A stretch of DNA of 64,000 nucleotides. It comes from Aulostomus chinensis (lineage: Eukaryota > Chordata > Actinopteri > Syngnathiformes > Aulostomidae). Shown piece by piece: positions 1 to 10,903 of this stretch. The stretch is taken from positions 21,257,001 to 21,321,000 of the forward strand of contig JBBMOA010000013.1 of NCBI GenBank assembly GCA_037954235.1, read 5' to 3'. The notes below the pieces were generated by a model. It was not told the origin of the DNA and did no database searches. It was given only the letters and a program-made list of their open reading frames with translations. Position 1 is the stretch's first letter, and the number at the start of each line of letters is the position of its first letter. The translations under genes and the position numbers were made by a program.

Positions 1-2327
1 GCAAAAGTGAGTGCTGTGCATCGGACAGGGGCTGGTCAGTGGTGAAGGTGGTGGAGGAAGAGGAGGAGGAGGTGGTGGTGTAGGGGGCCACCGCCAGAGA
101 CCTACTGGCTCCAGCACCGGAGGGATGTATGGAGGGGCAACAGACAGGGGGAGGGAGGAGCTTAGCCTGGGCATCAGCTGACGGGGAGAGAGCAGAGGGA
201 ATGGGAGCGGGGGCTTCAGGCTCCTGTGAGGACGGCCCAACCTTTGACTTTGAAGGGGTCCTCAAATGTGGCGCCACTTTAGCATGAAGGTCTTTAAAAC
301 TGATCTCAGAGGGTTTAGAAGATTTTTGAGCTGTTAAATCAGTAAATGTTTTGTCTTTGTCTGCGCTGCTGTCTAACGCCAGTATGGAGGAAAGAGTTGA
401 TTTCGTGGGCTGATACGACAATGGTCCCTCACTGACTTCGGAGATGTTTTGCACAAGAGACAAGAACTGTTCAAACTCTCTGTCTCCATTTTTGGTTTGG
501 CTGTTGGGACTGTCAACGCTGTTCGTTCTGGACATTCCTTTTGGTCTGATACGTGCACTAACCACCCTTGTACACAAGTCTGTCTGCTCAAGTGTGGCAC
601 GTTGAGCTTGAGGGTTTCCATTATCGTCACAGTCACTTTTTGTCTTTCTGAAATCATCAGTTCTCAATCTATCATTACTGAATTCAAGATTCGGCTGATT
701 AGATGTCTGATTCTGCGATGACGAAGCAGAGATGCTGTCCTTCCTGAAGTGTGGAATCACGTTATTCCGCTCACATCGACAGTCCTGGCAATTGTCCTGG
801 CAAACCGGAGACACTTTAGGCAGTTTAGCAGATGATGCGGTTATTTCAAAGGAGGAGTTCAACTCAGGGATGTAGGTGTCTTTTAGAGTGAAGATGTCTT
901 CAGGTGTGGTGGCCTCGCGGTAAACCACTATCGGTGTGTCTTGCGGCACTTGTGAACCCAAACTGTTGAGCCCTTTCAGAGCGTCAGCTGCCTCTGACTG
1001 AGACGATCCGTCAGAATCAATAAAACCAAAATCTTGATTATTAATCACATTCAGATCTCCCAAGGTTAGTGAGAAAGACACGTTATTGTTGATGCATGTA
1101 GTTTGAGCTGAGTCCACGATGGCAGACTCTATCTGATCAACTAGAGGGGGAGTCTGATCGAGGGGCTTGGGGGGAGAGTTAGAAGACGTCTTCAAAAGGT
1201 CAGTCACAGACATCTCACTGTCAAGAATCATCGGTAGTCCAGAGTTCTTCTTATTTCCCTCAGTTTCCTCAGGATTCAGTGGTACACGGAGACTGTTTAA
1301 TTTGGGCTGCCCAAAGTTCCCCCCACTAACCCGCCCATACAAGTCTTGCTCAAACAGCATCCCTCCCCAGCAGTCGGTGTCATCCTCCAAAGGTTCATAC
1401 TTGAACTTTTTCAGCTTTTCTTCAGGCGTGAATCCTGGCGACGTCGTGTTTGTGGATGGTTCAGAATGAACGCTGAGGGAATCAGACGTCCCGCTGGTCG
1501 TCGGAGGGTCAGGTGATACACTCGGTGTGTTTCTTTTGCAATCTCCTTCTCTTCCACGTTGTAGTGAAGCCACTCCAGTCTGTGAGAGGAGGCAGGCTTC
1601 TTTATGGACAGCTAGCTCTTGACCTCGATGTAGCCAACCATCTGAGTAGATCTCACTCATTGAAGTTCTCACAAGTCTCCTCGGAGGCAAAGGCGGGGGC
1701 TCCTCTTCACATGCTTGCTGCTCTTGTGCATGGTTATTGGTACTGTTATGACCTGGAGGACAACCATGCCTATGACAGGAAGTTGGGTTGGTTCTCAGTT
1801 GAGAGGGATTTCCTTGAGGAGAGTTGAGTCTGCTCGAGGCAAACGCATCGAATGAATCCTCCCATCCGCCTGCACACTCTGATACGGAGCAAGGAGTCGA
1901 GCAGTTGGAGGAGTTATATGGTGCCGCTTTGGGTAAATATTCAGGAAGCGATATCTGCCTAGCTACTGGCCTGGGGCGCTCCCGCTTTATGGAAGCCATA
2001 TTTGCAGCATTAGCAGTGCAGTGCTGGGAAGGCAGGGTTGTGTAATGAAAGGGAGAAGAGCCAGACAGTGCTAAAGAAGGGGAGAGCGGTAACTCATCCA
2101 CCATGAGCTCCTCAAAAAAGGGGTTACGCTGCATATGTGGGAGGAAAGGGTTGCAGGGAGAGATGGGATTCGAAGGGGGTGAGGAGGCGGGGGTAACCTG
2201 GTCATCAGGTGAGAAATGACCAGACGGGGAAGCAGAGGGAGAGGAGCTCTGCGGGGGAACAGGGGAGCGTGGAAGGAGGGGAGGGTATACAGCTGAGCTG
2301 CTTTCTACCTTAGGAGAAACTTCCAGC
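1..2327 (-). CDS. rab11fip5: rab11fip5 giant coding exon 4 (partial)
   Basis: Acceptor TTCCTCCACAG at 2328. I read the frame codon by codon to position 2 and found no stop, so about 775 codons are open. The start is LEVSPKVESSSAVYPP. Two NPF tripeptides lie at 2144-2152 and 2117-2125 (residues about 557 and 566), the type of motif known in FIP2 to bind EHD proteins. The rest is low-complexity Ser/Pro/Thr/Asp-rich and probably disordered. A large exon like this is expected in a long FIP5 isoform; human short FIP5 (653 residues) lacks it. The exon continues past the left edge. Confidence 0.88.
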
Positions 2328-5300
2328 CTGTGGAGGAAAATAGGGCACAATAGTCCTCTTAGTTAATGATGGGCCAGGGTACCAAACGGGGAACATCTCT
2401 CTTACACAAACAGAAAACACAACCAAATCATTAGTGGATATTCCACAACAGAGTGGAACTAACTTCATGCTTTAAACATCATTACAAATTGGCCAAATGA
2501 AAGAAAAATGGAAACATAACAGATTTTTAAAATAAGATTAAAAAAGCAAAGCACATTTGCAAAATAATCAAGCATAAAATAAATAATGCACTGTAGCCAG
2601 TTGGGACCGTCAGCTGTTTAGTTGAATGAGCTCATGTCTGCATGGAAGCATCGCCTTCTTCTTGTTTTGTTTTTGTTTTTTTTAACATCACGGTGACATA
2701 ATAGAAAAAGACAAGACACACGCTGGAAAAGAAAGTGAAGTGCTGTTTGAGGAAAGAATAGTATGAGATGTGGATACAGAATGGCTGTAAAATGGTAAAA
2801 AGTAAGAGCTACATCATCTTCAACAAGGAAACACTCCATACTGGGCACCCACGGGCCTCCAGTTGGACTGTTGAGCCTGGACAGAAGCCCCCTTCATCAA
2901 ACACTGTGGCGAGCCTGTACATGACCCCGACTCACCTTGGTTTGTTCTGGGAGTCCGTGGAGCCAAACCATCCTCTGAGCCTCCCTTCAGAAGTCGAGGC
3001 GACCTGGTTCAGGTCTGACTTCACCGGGAGGGAATCACTCCTCCCTCCAGAGAATAACGTCTTTCTCAGCTTCTTCCCTTTGTCAGGTGAATCAGGTGTC
3101 GCTGCCGGGCCTGAACGACCTTCTATCTGAGCTTGTTCATTTGGCAGCGACAATGCCTGAGCTTCCTTTTCTTCTTCTTTTTCCTCTTTCTTCACCTTGT
3201 CAAAGGACCAGCGTCGGCCTTCGGCGAAGGAACTTCTGTCCTCGCTTCGCTTGGTGAGATTCTGTAATGAGCGAGAAAGCGGGGAGCATTTCTCTAACAA
3301 GACCAGCTTGGACGGGAGGGCTCCTGTACTCTTTGGAGTCGACGGCTCAGAGTCATAGACGTGGCTTCCATTTATACACAAGGAAGACTTGGACTGAGTC
3401 ATGGTCTGACCCTTCAGGGACTCCACTGGTCGAGGGAAGGCCGTTGTGATCTTACTTGCTTCATCGCTGAAGGCTCGCTTGTGTGTCAGAACCTTTGTGG
3501 TGTGCTGGGTGGTAAGCACTGTGGGAGGGAGGAAAACAAGATGAAACATCCCAAGGTTCCGCTGTATTTAAAGGAACATGGGGTAATCTGAGAATAGCTC
3601 AAGACTGTAGGATTATCATCAATGCTGAGATTATCACATCTGTATCAGTAGTCAACACTGGAAAATAACATACGACAAAGGCTTGTTTGTTGCGATGGAT
3701 TCAGACCAGATAAATACCACAAACACTGCGGACACAACTTAATTGTTTAAGAAGGTACACCTGCAGTTAATGGTTGCCATGGAGATGCTAACTGCTCAGA
3801 GTCGACTGGATGAGAAACACCTCTTGAACTCTGGCTTAGTACTCAAAGTCCGAAGCTCTCACGGCCCTCGGTTTTTGTAACGTCAGAGAGAGGAGACTCC
3901 GCTAAATGCAGTGATGGAATCATTCGTTTGTGGTGTCAAAAATTGGTGAAATACCGTGAGTTAAATACTCGGAAAGAAATCCAAAATCTGCTGTCACCAA
4001 CCAAAATGTTTGAGAGTTTTTGTCAAAACAGTAACACTGTGTGAAAAAGTAATCTTGCTGACATTCAAACAGATGTTGGTGAAAACATAAACTCCTCAGT
4101 GAAGGCGTAAGTGCCCTGGGACAGCGTCGCCTCAAAAATGTTCTACACACCTACGAGAAAAAAATGTGTTTGAGATGTTTGTACTAAATGTTACAAGAGT
4201 AGTAAAAATATGTAAGAGAGTCGTGCCCACTAAACTCTATATTTTGCTCCCAGCTTTGTTGCTGGGCAGGAAGGGCACTATAGTTTTATCTGAGTTTTAT
4301 GCTGAAATCAGCTGCCTGCTCAGCCTTTAAAGAGACGATGGAGGCCATAAAACCAGCACTCACGCTGAAATGCTCCTTACAGCTACGGGAAATGGAGGGT
4401 CCACGGGCAATCTCTGAGTCCATAAGTAATTACACGAGCCAGTGCTATTGTAAAGCATTACAGCCAGTTTGAAAATATAATGAGTGTAATTTAATTTTCT
4501 GCAACATCTGTAGCATGCATTGAAATCAATTTCCAAACCTACCTTTTTTGGCTAAATCTGTCTCCCCGTAGTGGGTGTCCACTCTCACTTTGCTAGTGTA
4601 GATGGGGGAGCTGGGAAGATCTGAAAGAAGACTGAGACTGGGTGGAGGCCCAGGGTTGTCACTGGCAATGGAAGACAAACTGCTCTCTGAGGCGAGAGAT
4701 GAGCAGGATCTAGTGTCAGATGATTTACGCAGCCTTCCCTTAAAGAAATCCTTCACCTTACTCCTCTTCTCCTCTGCAATCTCCACATCTCGAGATTCTA
4801 TGACCACTCCACTCTCATTGCCGAACGGCTGCCCCAGGGATCCTGAGAGGGCGGCGTAGCGACCCGGTACAATGGCTGAGGAAGACTCCACGTCACACCT
4901 TTTCCTCCCTGTGACGCGATCTTTGAGCTTGCCGAGAGCAGAGCGAGGTTTGTCCTTTATGGTGAGGTCAAACATGCTGGCTGTCATGTTGTTGCGTGTG
5001 AACTGGACCGTCACCTGCAATTCACCACGTTCCTTCTCCTTTCGTCCAGCCTTTGAGTTGAGTTTGAGCCACCTGGGGAGGGGGGGGGGATTATAAGGGG
5101 GGGGGGGGGGACAGTCAACATCCAGCAGAATACCTTATGTTCCATCAGTTTAAAACTCAAAACGAGTTACTTGTTATCGTTCATTTTTGTGGGATAAAAC
5201 TAAGAATGAAAAACACTGATTTTCCTTTTCAGTAATGCTTTCCACATATTACATAATCCCACAACACTGCTCGAGGGATTGGATTCAAGATCTGACCACT

Positions 5301-7051
5301 GTCTTTGACAACAAACTCTACAACTCTCAAAGCAAGAAATCAGAGTCTGCGTTCCTGGAGGTCCACCCACCTACACCTGGCGCACATGTGCAATGAGAGA
5401 TATGGACAATATGAGGATTCAACCAATGAAATCCTCCCCGTCTCCCCTCGAGTCCCACGGAGAAATTCTTGTTGAGCCAAAACTAACAGCAGGAATCAAG
5501 TGTTTTAGTGAGTGTAGAGGGAGAAGCGAGGACAGAGAACACACAATTAAAGCCAGATGTGTTGTAGTGCTTTCTCAGTGCTGATGGTGGAAATGTTTCA
5601 CATATCATTGGTGAGTTTGGTTGCGTCACCTGCTCACCATAACAGAAGGCTTCAAACTCTCACGACCGGGTAGATTAGGTAAGAATGAGAGCCAACGCAG
5701 GTAGAGTTGGACTACTAATGAGTAATTAGCTTAATAAGAATAAACACAAATAGGTTTAAACCAAAATTCTAGGTATAACGAATGTATTGATGAACATGGC
5801 GCTAACTGTGATGGTTGTCTACTGTGAAAGCCCCTGATGCGATTGCTGCTGGAGGGAAGACAGAGCTTCTGGTTAAAGGCAGTTTTTTTTGTCCACATAT
5901 ATTTGACTATTTAGGGGTCATGGGTTGTGTGACGTAACAAAACCTCTCTGACAACCAGACAATGTCAATTAGCAACAGTGCTATCAAGGCAGGATCCTGG
6001 AACAAGACCCCCCCAAAGACCTTGGACTTCAAACTTGGTGCTCGGTACATAGAGATTTATGATGTGATGGTCCACAAACATGGACCTGAGCTTAAAAAAA
6101 AAAAGAAGAAATAAATAAAACAAATCATGACCTTTCTTGTTCGGCAAATGTTTTTCTCTCAAAGTGTTTGCAGGTTACCGAGCATACAGATGGATAAAGA
6201 TGATGAAGATTAAACCAGAAGATGCGCCTGTGCGCGTTTATAGCTGCATGTTCTAGAACAGTTTTGCTGTTGTTAGAAGTTAGTTTCCATCGGCATAAAG
6301 CTAAATATACATGGCTGGCTCCTTCTGCATTCCAGAGTCAAAACGAACTGATGCAGGGGGAGGAAAAAAAAAAACCATTTATAAGAGCTCAAGACACCCA
6401 TTTGAAGGTACATGGAAGGAAAAAAAACACTGTGGGGGGGATTAATTTAAGAAAATGTAGTAAGTTCTAGCGTGTCCAGAGGAAACTTATATGACAATTT
6501 CATATTTGACTACATTGTTCTTATGTAAGAAACATTGAAATGCGGGTTTGAACTTATAAATAATAAACGGGGAGGGCCAGAATTAACACATGGAAACTAA
6601 GCAAACCAAGATGACACATCACTTCTTTTGGGTGAATCTTCTTCATGATGGCTGCATAGAAATACACGTACTCATCTCTTGGACACATTCCGTCCTGAAA
6701 TATCCGATCAAGAGGGATGATGGCTTGACCCAGAAACACATCAAGTCCTATGAGAACCCGGTGCATGACGGTGAGCACTAGGTCTCCGCTCCCTGGGGGG
6801 TAGGCGCTCCGACCACCGGCCTCCAGGATGCCGGGGAGCAGCTCAAAGCAGCACTCCTCGCTCCACTCGGGCACCTCCGCCTTCTCCACCAGCCCGGTGG
6901 TGTACTTCTCCTTCCCCACCTGGATGATGGTGTAAAGGTAGCGGCTGCCATGCTTGCCCTTGGTTCGCAGTCCTCTTGCGCGAAGGACGGTGACATTGAC
7001 ATGTGTGGGCACCCACCGCTGATCATCGTCCAGATCTATCAGTGACATCAT
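1..7051 (-). CDS. rab11fip5: rab11fip5 (Rab11 family-interacting protein 5), 3' partial gene
   Basis: Class I Rab11-FIP, an effector linking Rab11 vesicles of the recycling endosome to membranes and motors. Seen: four exons (6672-7051, 4543-5072, 2936-3518, 1-2327) joining in frame with GT-AG introns, giving about 1,273 codons before the window edge. Residues about 13-150 form the C2 domain (VPTHVNVTVLRARGLR, IIQVGKEKYTT, VLTVMHRVLIGLDVFLGQ), followed by the family signature FTRNNMTASMFDL. It resembles recalled FIP5 more than FIP1 or FIP2 in PEWSEECCFEL, DVESSSAIVPG, LTHKRAFSDEA and SSLCINGSHVYDSEP. The ATG at 7051 is followed by a second ATG at 7048; an upstream in-frame TTG is not a credible start. 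The C-terminal Rab-binding domain is off the left edge. Which teleost paralogue (a or b) cannot be decided from the sequence alone. Confidence 0.93.
2328..2935 (-). other. rab11fip5 intron 3
   Basis: AT-rich intron with a T-run near 2670-2682. No repeat, RNA gene or extra exon seen. Confidence 0.85.
2936..3518 (-). CDS. rab11fip5: rab11fip5 coding exon 3
   Basis: Begins VLTTQHTTKVLTHKRAFSDEA, matching the FTHKRTYSDEA segment of human FIP5, then SSLCINGSHVYDSEP (human SSLCVNGSHIYNEEP). It contains a Lys/Glu-rich stretch (KVKKEEKEEEKE) and ends GWFGSTDSQNKPR at donor GTGAGT, phase 2. It is a disordered linker between the C2 and Rab-binding domains. Confidence 0.92.
3519..4542 (-). other. rab11fip5 intron 2
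   Basis: Unremarkable intronic DNA; no recognisable element seen. Confidence 0.85.
4543..5072 (-). CDS. rab11fip5: rab11fip5 coding exon 2
   Basis: Acceptor ...CCCCAG follows a C-rich tract that is a G-run on the plus strand. The exon begins WLKLNSKAGRKEKERGE, completing the C2 domain, then the FIP signature RNNMTASMFDLTIKDKPR. A basic and serine-rich linker follows (FFKGRLRKSSDTR, ASESSLSSIASD). Donor GTAGGT; ends phase 1 after DLAKK. Confidence 0.92.
5073..6671 (-). other. rab11fip5 intron 1
   Basis: Contains G-runs at about 5079-5110 that form the C-rich polypyrimidine tract of exon 2 on the coding strand. Short A-runs occur near 6091 and 6365. No other element recognised. Confidence 0.85.
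6672..7051 (-). CDS. rab11fip5: rab11fip5 coding exon 1 (C2 domain)
   Basis: Starts at ATG 7051 (MMSLIDLDDDQRWVPTHV) and ends ...CPRDE at donor GTACGT (6671-6666), phase 2. It holds most of the C2 beta-sandwich that binds acidic phospholipids in this family. Loop 1 reads GKHGSRYLYT, where human FIP proteins have a T-x-D-x-Y pattern, so the usual aspartate is missing. Confidence 0.93.
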
Positions 7052-7560
7052 CTTGCACCGAGAGCGAGGGGCTGCAGATGTGTCCCTAAACAATGGTAGA
7101 CTGGTCAGCTGACTGGGAGATCATCCCCCCTTTCAGAGTTGCGCCAGACTTCTCACGCTGCGCAAAAAAATAAAAAATAAATAAATAAAATACCTCTGCA
7201 GAATATCTTCAAAGCGCTGAGTCTCCTGTGCGGGGTTTACCTCAGGTCAGTGCTCAGACAGCAGAGGAGCCGACGCTGAGCTTGATGCGCCTCATGCCGT
7301 TCCCAAATCCAATCAGCGCAAACGAAGTTAAACGAGCTGTGCGCAGAAATCGATCCTCCACGCATGCAGCAGTCCGGAGTTTACAGTCCGAAATGTGTGC
7401 TCACGGCCCGCCCTCCTCCACAAAGGCAGGCCCGTATGCAGCGAGAGAGATGCCGCAGAGTTAAAGAGAAACACCCAAATAAAAGCTTCACCCACATCAA
7501 AACTGCAGTCACCCGGACGTGCGGCGGGCGCGCGCGACGTCACGTGACCGCGGCTCAACT
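7052..7560 (-). promoter_or_regulatory. Putative rab11fip5 promoter / 5'UTR, CpG-rich
   Basis: CpG-dense DNA directly upstream of the rab11fip5 ATG, becoming very GC-rich at 7511-7553. It includes an inverted CCAAT box (CCAATCAG on plus, 7309-7316), a CRE-like GACGTCAC at 7536-7543 and the palindrome GTCACGTGAC at 7539-7548. No TATA box is obvious. The transcription start cannot be placed. Confidence 0.5.
7539..7548. promoter_or_regulatory. Perfect CLEAR/E-box palindrome GTCACGTGAC
   Basis: Ten-base palindrome identical to the CLEAR consensus bound by TFEB/MITF/USF-type bHLH-Zip factors, about 490 bp upstream of the rab11fip5 start codon in CpG-rich DNA. The match is seen; function is inferred. 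Confidence 0.4.
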
Positions 7561-8449
7561 TTCACGGTAACGACAGCAAATGAAAGTTTCTGGGCCTATT
7601 TTCTCTCATTTTCCAGAGATCATCCCCAAAGTCTACAGTGGCCCAGTGGTTGGTGGTGACGAGCAGGTCCGCAGCATCACAGCTCCTGACCTGGCAGTGG
7701 GTTTGATGTTGCAAATGAAAACCTGTTCGGCCCTGATCAAACCCAGCCAGCAGCACCGGAGGCTCTCATCCCTCCTGTGCTTTGTTTTTGTTTTTGTTTT
7801 CAAAGCTTTTGTTAATCCCCCCCCCCCCCCCAATTTTTATGTTGAAAAAAATAAAATGATAAAATAAAGAGATTCTTCCAGGGTGTCAAACCAACTCTGT
7901 AGCATTGATCCTCATATCGTCATTGTTTTTCTCAAATATACCTAAAAAAAATTAATTGTTTTTGCTAAAATTATAAATAACAACGAAGCCCTTTCATAAA
8001 GAAAAGTATTTGAATGTAAAACCTGAGATCAAAAATAACTCACAATCAAAGAAATCATCTTTTAAAGCTGTGTAGGGTAGGCGGTATCGAGCGGTGGAGC
8101 TTTTCTGATTGTGATGCACATTACTGTCAAATTTTGTAACCACAGCGCCATCTGGTGGACTTCGGTGAGAGATGGAGATCAGATCACAGTAGATCTTCAA
8201 AAATTTTCCAGGTGGTTTTCTCGTAGGTTTGTTATTCCTTTAAAAAAAAAAAAAAAAGTTTGTTACAGACATCCAGGTCATGAAGAAATGAAACCGTTTA
8301 GTCGGAGCGTGAATATTGCCTTGACTAAATCTGAGATTAGCGAGTAAAGTGATCAAAAAGTGGGTTGTATTTTCCAACTTGTACTGACATCTCAACCTTG
8401 TATTTCTCACCTCAGATTTGCCGGGGAATATTTTTGTAATTCAGATTGG

Positions 8450-8450
8450 T

Positions 8451-8482
<32 letters not shown>

Positions 8483-8499
8483 AGAGAGAGAGGGAGAGC
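8450..8499. repeat. (GA)n microsatellite
   Basis: About 14 pure AG units, then interrupted AG/GGGA. Reads (CU)n in a bend4 3'UTR transcript. Confidence 0.9.
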
Positions 8500-8531
8500 A
8501 ATTAACATCAGTATCAGAGTTCAGTGCTTCC

Positions 8532-8537
8532 TTTATT
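8532..8537 (-). terminator. Candidate bend4 polyadenylation signal
   Basis: TTTATT on plus is AATAAA on the bend4 strand, 2.1 kb past the stop codon. Another AATAAA lies at 9206-9211, so the real site is uncertain. Confidence 0.3.
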
Positions 8538-8715
8538 ATAAATAAAAAACAACAGAAACTATTAGATTTGTAAAAATGCAACGGATGCTTCACAGTGTTG
8601 ATAACAGCCACTTTGAGGGTAAATGAGTAAACACAAACAGATGCTCACATTCAGAACAGTACACAACAACAGAATCCAACTCTTTAAGGTTTCTGTGGCA
8701 CTTTTCTACTTGGCT

Positions 8716-8719
<4 letters not shown>

Positions 8720-8775
<56 letters not shown>
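8720..8775. repeat. (AG)n microsatellite
   Basis: About 28 AG units with one AAAG interruption. Second CU-type tract in the presumptive bend4 3'UTR. Confidence 0.9.
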
Positions 8776-9182
8776 CACCTCACACATGACTGTACTTTAT
8801 ATTACACATTTACACAGCACTGTCGACACGGCAACTGACCGAACAGATCTGGTACATTCAAACGTAGGAACGTAATACAACTGAGCGCCGATGAAATAAA
8901 GTCACAAGATGAAAACGGAGGGATGACTAAAAGTGCACATTAGAGAAAAAGACGGGGGTCATTGCTAAGTGCTGGATAACTAATATTTGCTTCAGTTTTA
9001 TAGACTTTAGGTTGCAAAATTATTTTTTTTTTAATTTAAAAAAAGGAACCCGCATGGTGATCACATGACACGTCACATGTCAACACTGTGGAGGTCATCA
9101 AATTTAAGGCAATATTATATGGCAGCTGCCTTCAGGACAATGACTAATCTACTCCGGTTCACCTCACAGTACTGCAACAGTG

Positions 9183-9203
9183 CCCCCCCCCCCCCCCCCC
9201 CCC
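9183..9203. repeat. Poly-C run (21 nt)
   Basis: Uninterrupted 21 C residues on plus. Confidence 0.95.
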
Positions 9204-9238
9204 AGTTTATTCAGCTGGAAAAAAGTTTTACTTTAAAT

Positions 9239-9647
9239 CAAGGCTGCCCAAAATAGGGCCTGGGGGCCAAATTTGGTCCGCTCTAAGGTTATATTTGGCC
9301 CACCAGATGTAAGAAGTAATTTAATAACGGGCCTAATAATACAAAATATAAAATGATGAAAAAATATATTCATGTAAATAACTACTCATGCTGTTTTTGT
9401 GAGGTAACAATGCTATTTAAATAAGTAGGATCCCTAATAATGTTGTTGTTTTTTCAATATTTGATCAGGTGGCAGATTGACACGGCTGCAGGTAAAGTAC
9501 TGAGAAGTGGAAAGACAGAGACAGTGGTACGAAGGCAAAGGGCATTTGAACAACACAATATGTGTTCGCTTTTGACTTCCAGCCCGCCATTTAGTTTGAG
9601 TTTTGCCCCTTGGAAGGTCCAAAGTTTGGGTAACCCCGTTGTAGATG
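9239..9647. mobile_element. Candidate hAT-like non-autonomous DNA transposon (MITE)
   Basis: The left end (AAGGCTGCCCAAAATAGGG) and the inverted right end (CGGGGTTACCCAAACTTTGG) share a GG..NCCCAAA core of the type seen at hAT termini. The interior has GGCC-rich and AT-rich halves and no ORF. No clean 8-bp target duplication was found, so the limits are approximate. Confidence 0.4.
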
Positions 9648-10664
9648 ACGGAAAGCTATGTCAAGGCAAAAATAAATAAATGAACAAAGAGATTTTGTGA
9701 AAGAAAGGGCAGGACATCAGGATATCTAATGAAGGTTTTTCTCTCTCCAGGTCTGTGTTCGCAGAATTGGAACACTTTCATTATCACGTACTTACATTAA
9801 AATTTGAATCTAATCAGAGGTGGAGAATTTCACTGGATCAATTACCAGACAGGAAACACAAGCAGTAGTTGAAAGTAAGCAAATCAAAGAATTTGAAGCC
9901 TTTATAATATCGATCTTGTCAGTGTGCTTGAATTTGATGCAGGTTTTGCAGAACATGGAGGATTTTCTGTTGCATATCCTGATGTCTGCTGCAGGAAGAG
10001 GGGATTTTACGATGCGCAGTGAAACCATTCAACCTGTGAACCCCACAGGGGAAGAGCAGGGCACAAGCTGCACACTGGAGGAACTTCGCTTGATAAGAGA
10101 TGAAAAATTGATGAAAAAATATGGACGTAAAGTGCAGGACTACAGCTGTCTCGGAGGCACTCCTATATGGGGCTACATATGGGGGTAATGCATGCAAAAT
10201 GATGCACAAAGTAATGCATATTTTAATGCAAAAGTATAAATGCTACTGTCTGTGACCGGATGTCAGGGATGGATGTGTAGGTCTCTGTTTCTGAGACATT
10301 CCTTTTAACTCGGGCGACATCTCTACAGGGATCTTCCTGATGACTTTAGAAATACAATTTCTATAATGTCTCAATTTTAAAATAGGAAACAAAAACATAT
10401 TAAAACATAGGTAGCAAATGGAAGACGTAAACTGTTGAAAAATTTAAAACATCCCTTAAGAGTCTAACTTGACTTAAATAAAGTTATAAGTATAAAAATG
10501 GCAAAAAGCTACAAAACTATTGGAAAAGAGGAGTATATTTATATTCTTGTGATAAACCTCTCGTGGAATGTTTGTCTTCGTTGTGTAAAGTGACAGGATA
10601 AGGTCAGTGTCTCGGGATATGTTGTTGTACAGCTACATTTCGGGCATCTGAATTGAGTTTCACT

Positions 10665-10903
10665 TCAGTCCGACTGGCCGTTCTGACAGCCTTTTAAGTA
10701 GAGTTCATCCTGTGACAGATGTCCGTCAAAGCCGTCCATATAGAGGCTGCTGGAGCTGCTGCCGCTGCCGCTGCTGCCCAGGAAGGTGCCGACCGCCCGG
10801 CCCTGGCGAGCGTGACCCACGGCGTCGCTGAATACTTTATTGATCTGCTCCTCCGAGGGCATCCACCAGTCTGGGTTTGAGGCACAGTGCATTCGGATGA
10901 ACT
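10665..10903 (-). CDS. bend4: bend4 coding exon 5 (BEN domain, end)
   Basis: EFIRMHCASNPDWWMPSEEQ, INKVFSDAVGHARQGRAVGT, then a Gly/Ser linker and a C-terminus ending QNGQSD with stop TGA at 10665-10667. Almost identical to human through GTFL. Confidence 0.96.

Larger units (their letters stand above)
7561..10664. other. Intergenic region / probable bend4 3'UTR
   Basis: Lies between the rab11fip5 promoter and the bend4 stop codon. The right part is probably bend4 3'UTR: human BEND4 has a long one, and a minus-strand AATAAA is present at 8532-8537. Also here: a C-run at 7817-7831, two (GA)n tracts, a C-run at 9183-9203 and a hAT-like MITE candidate. A 122-codon plus-strand frame at 9820-10188 looks fortuitous. 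Confidence 0.55.

Noticed and set aside
1513..2045. Plus-strand frames opposite rab11fip5 exon 4
   Set aside because: Shadows of the long minus-strand coding exon, which is open through the whole region and has FIP5 context.
9820..10188. 122-codon plus-strand frame
   Set aside because: Overlaps the presumptive bend4 3'UTR on the other strand; no recognisable motif and no promoter or polyA signal in support.
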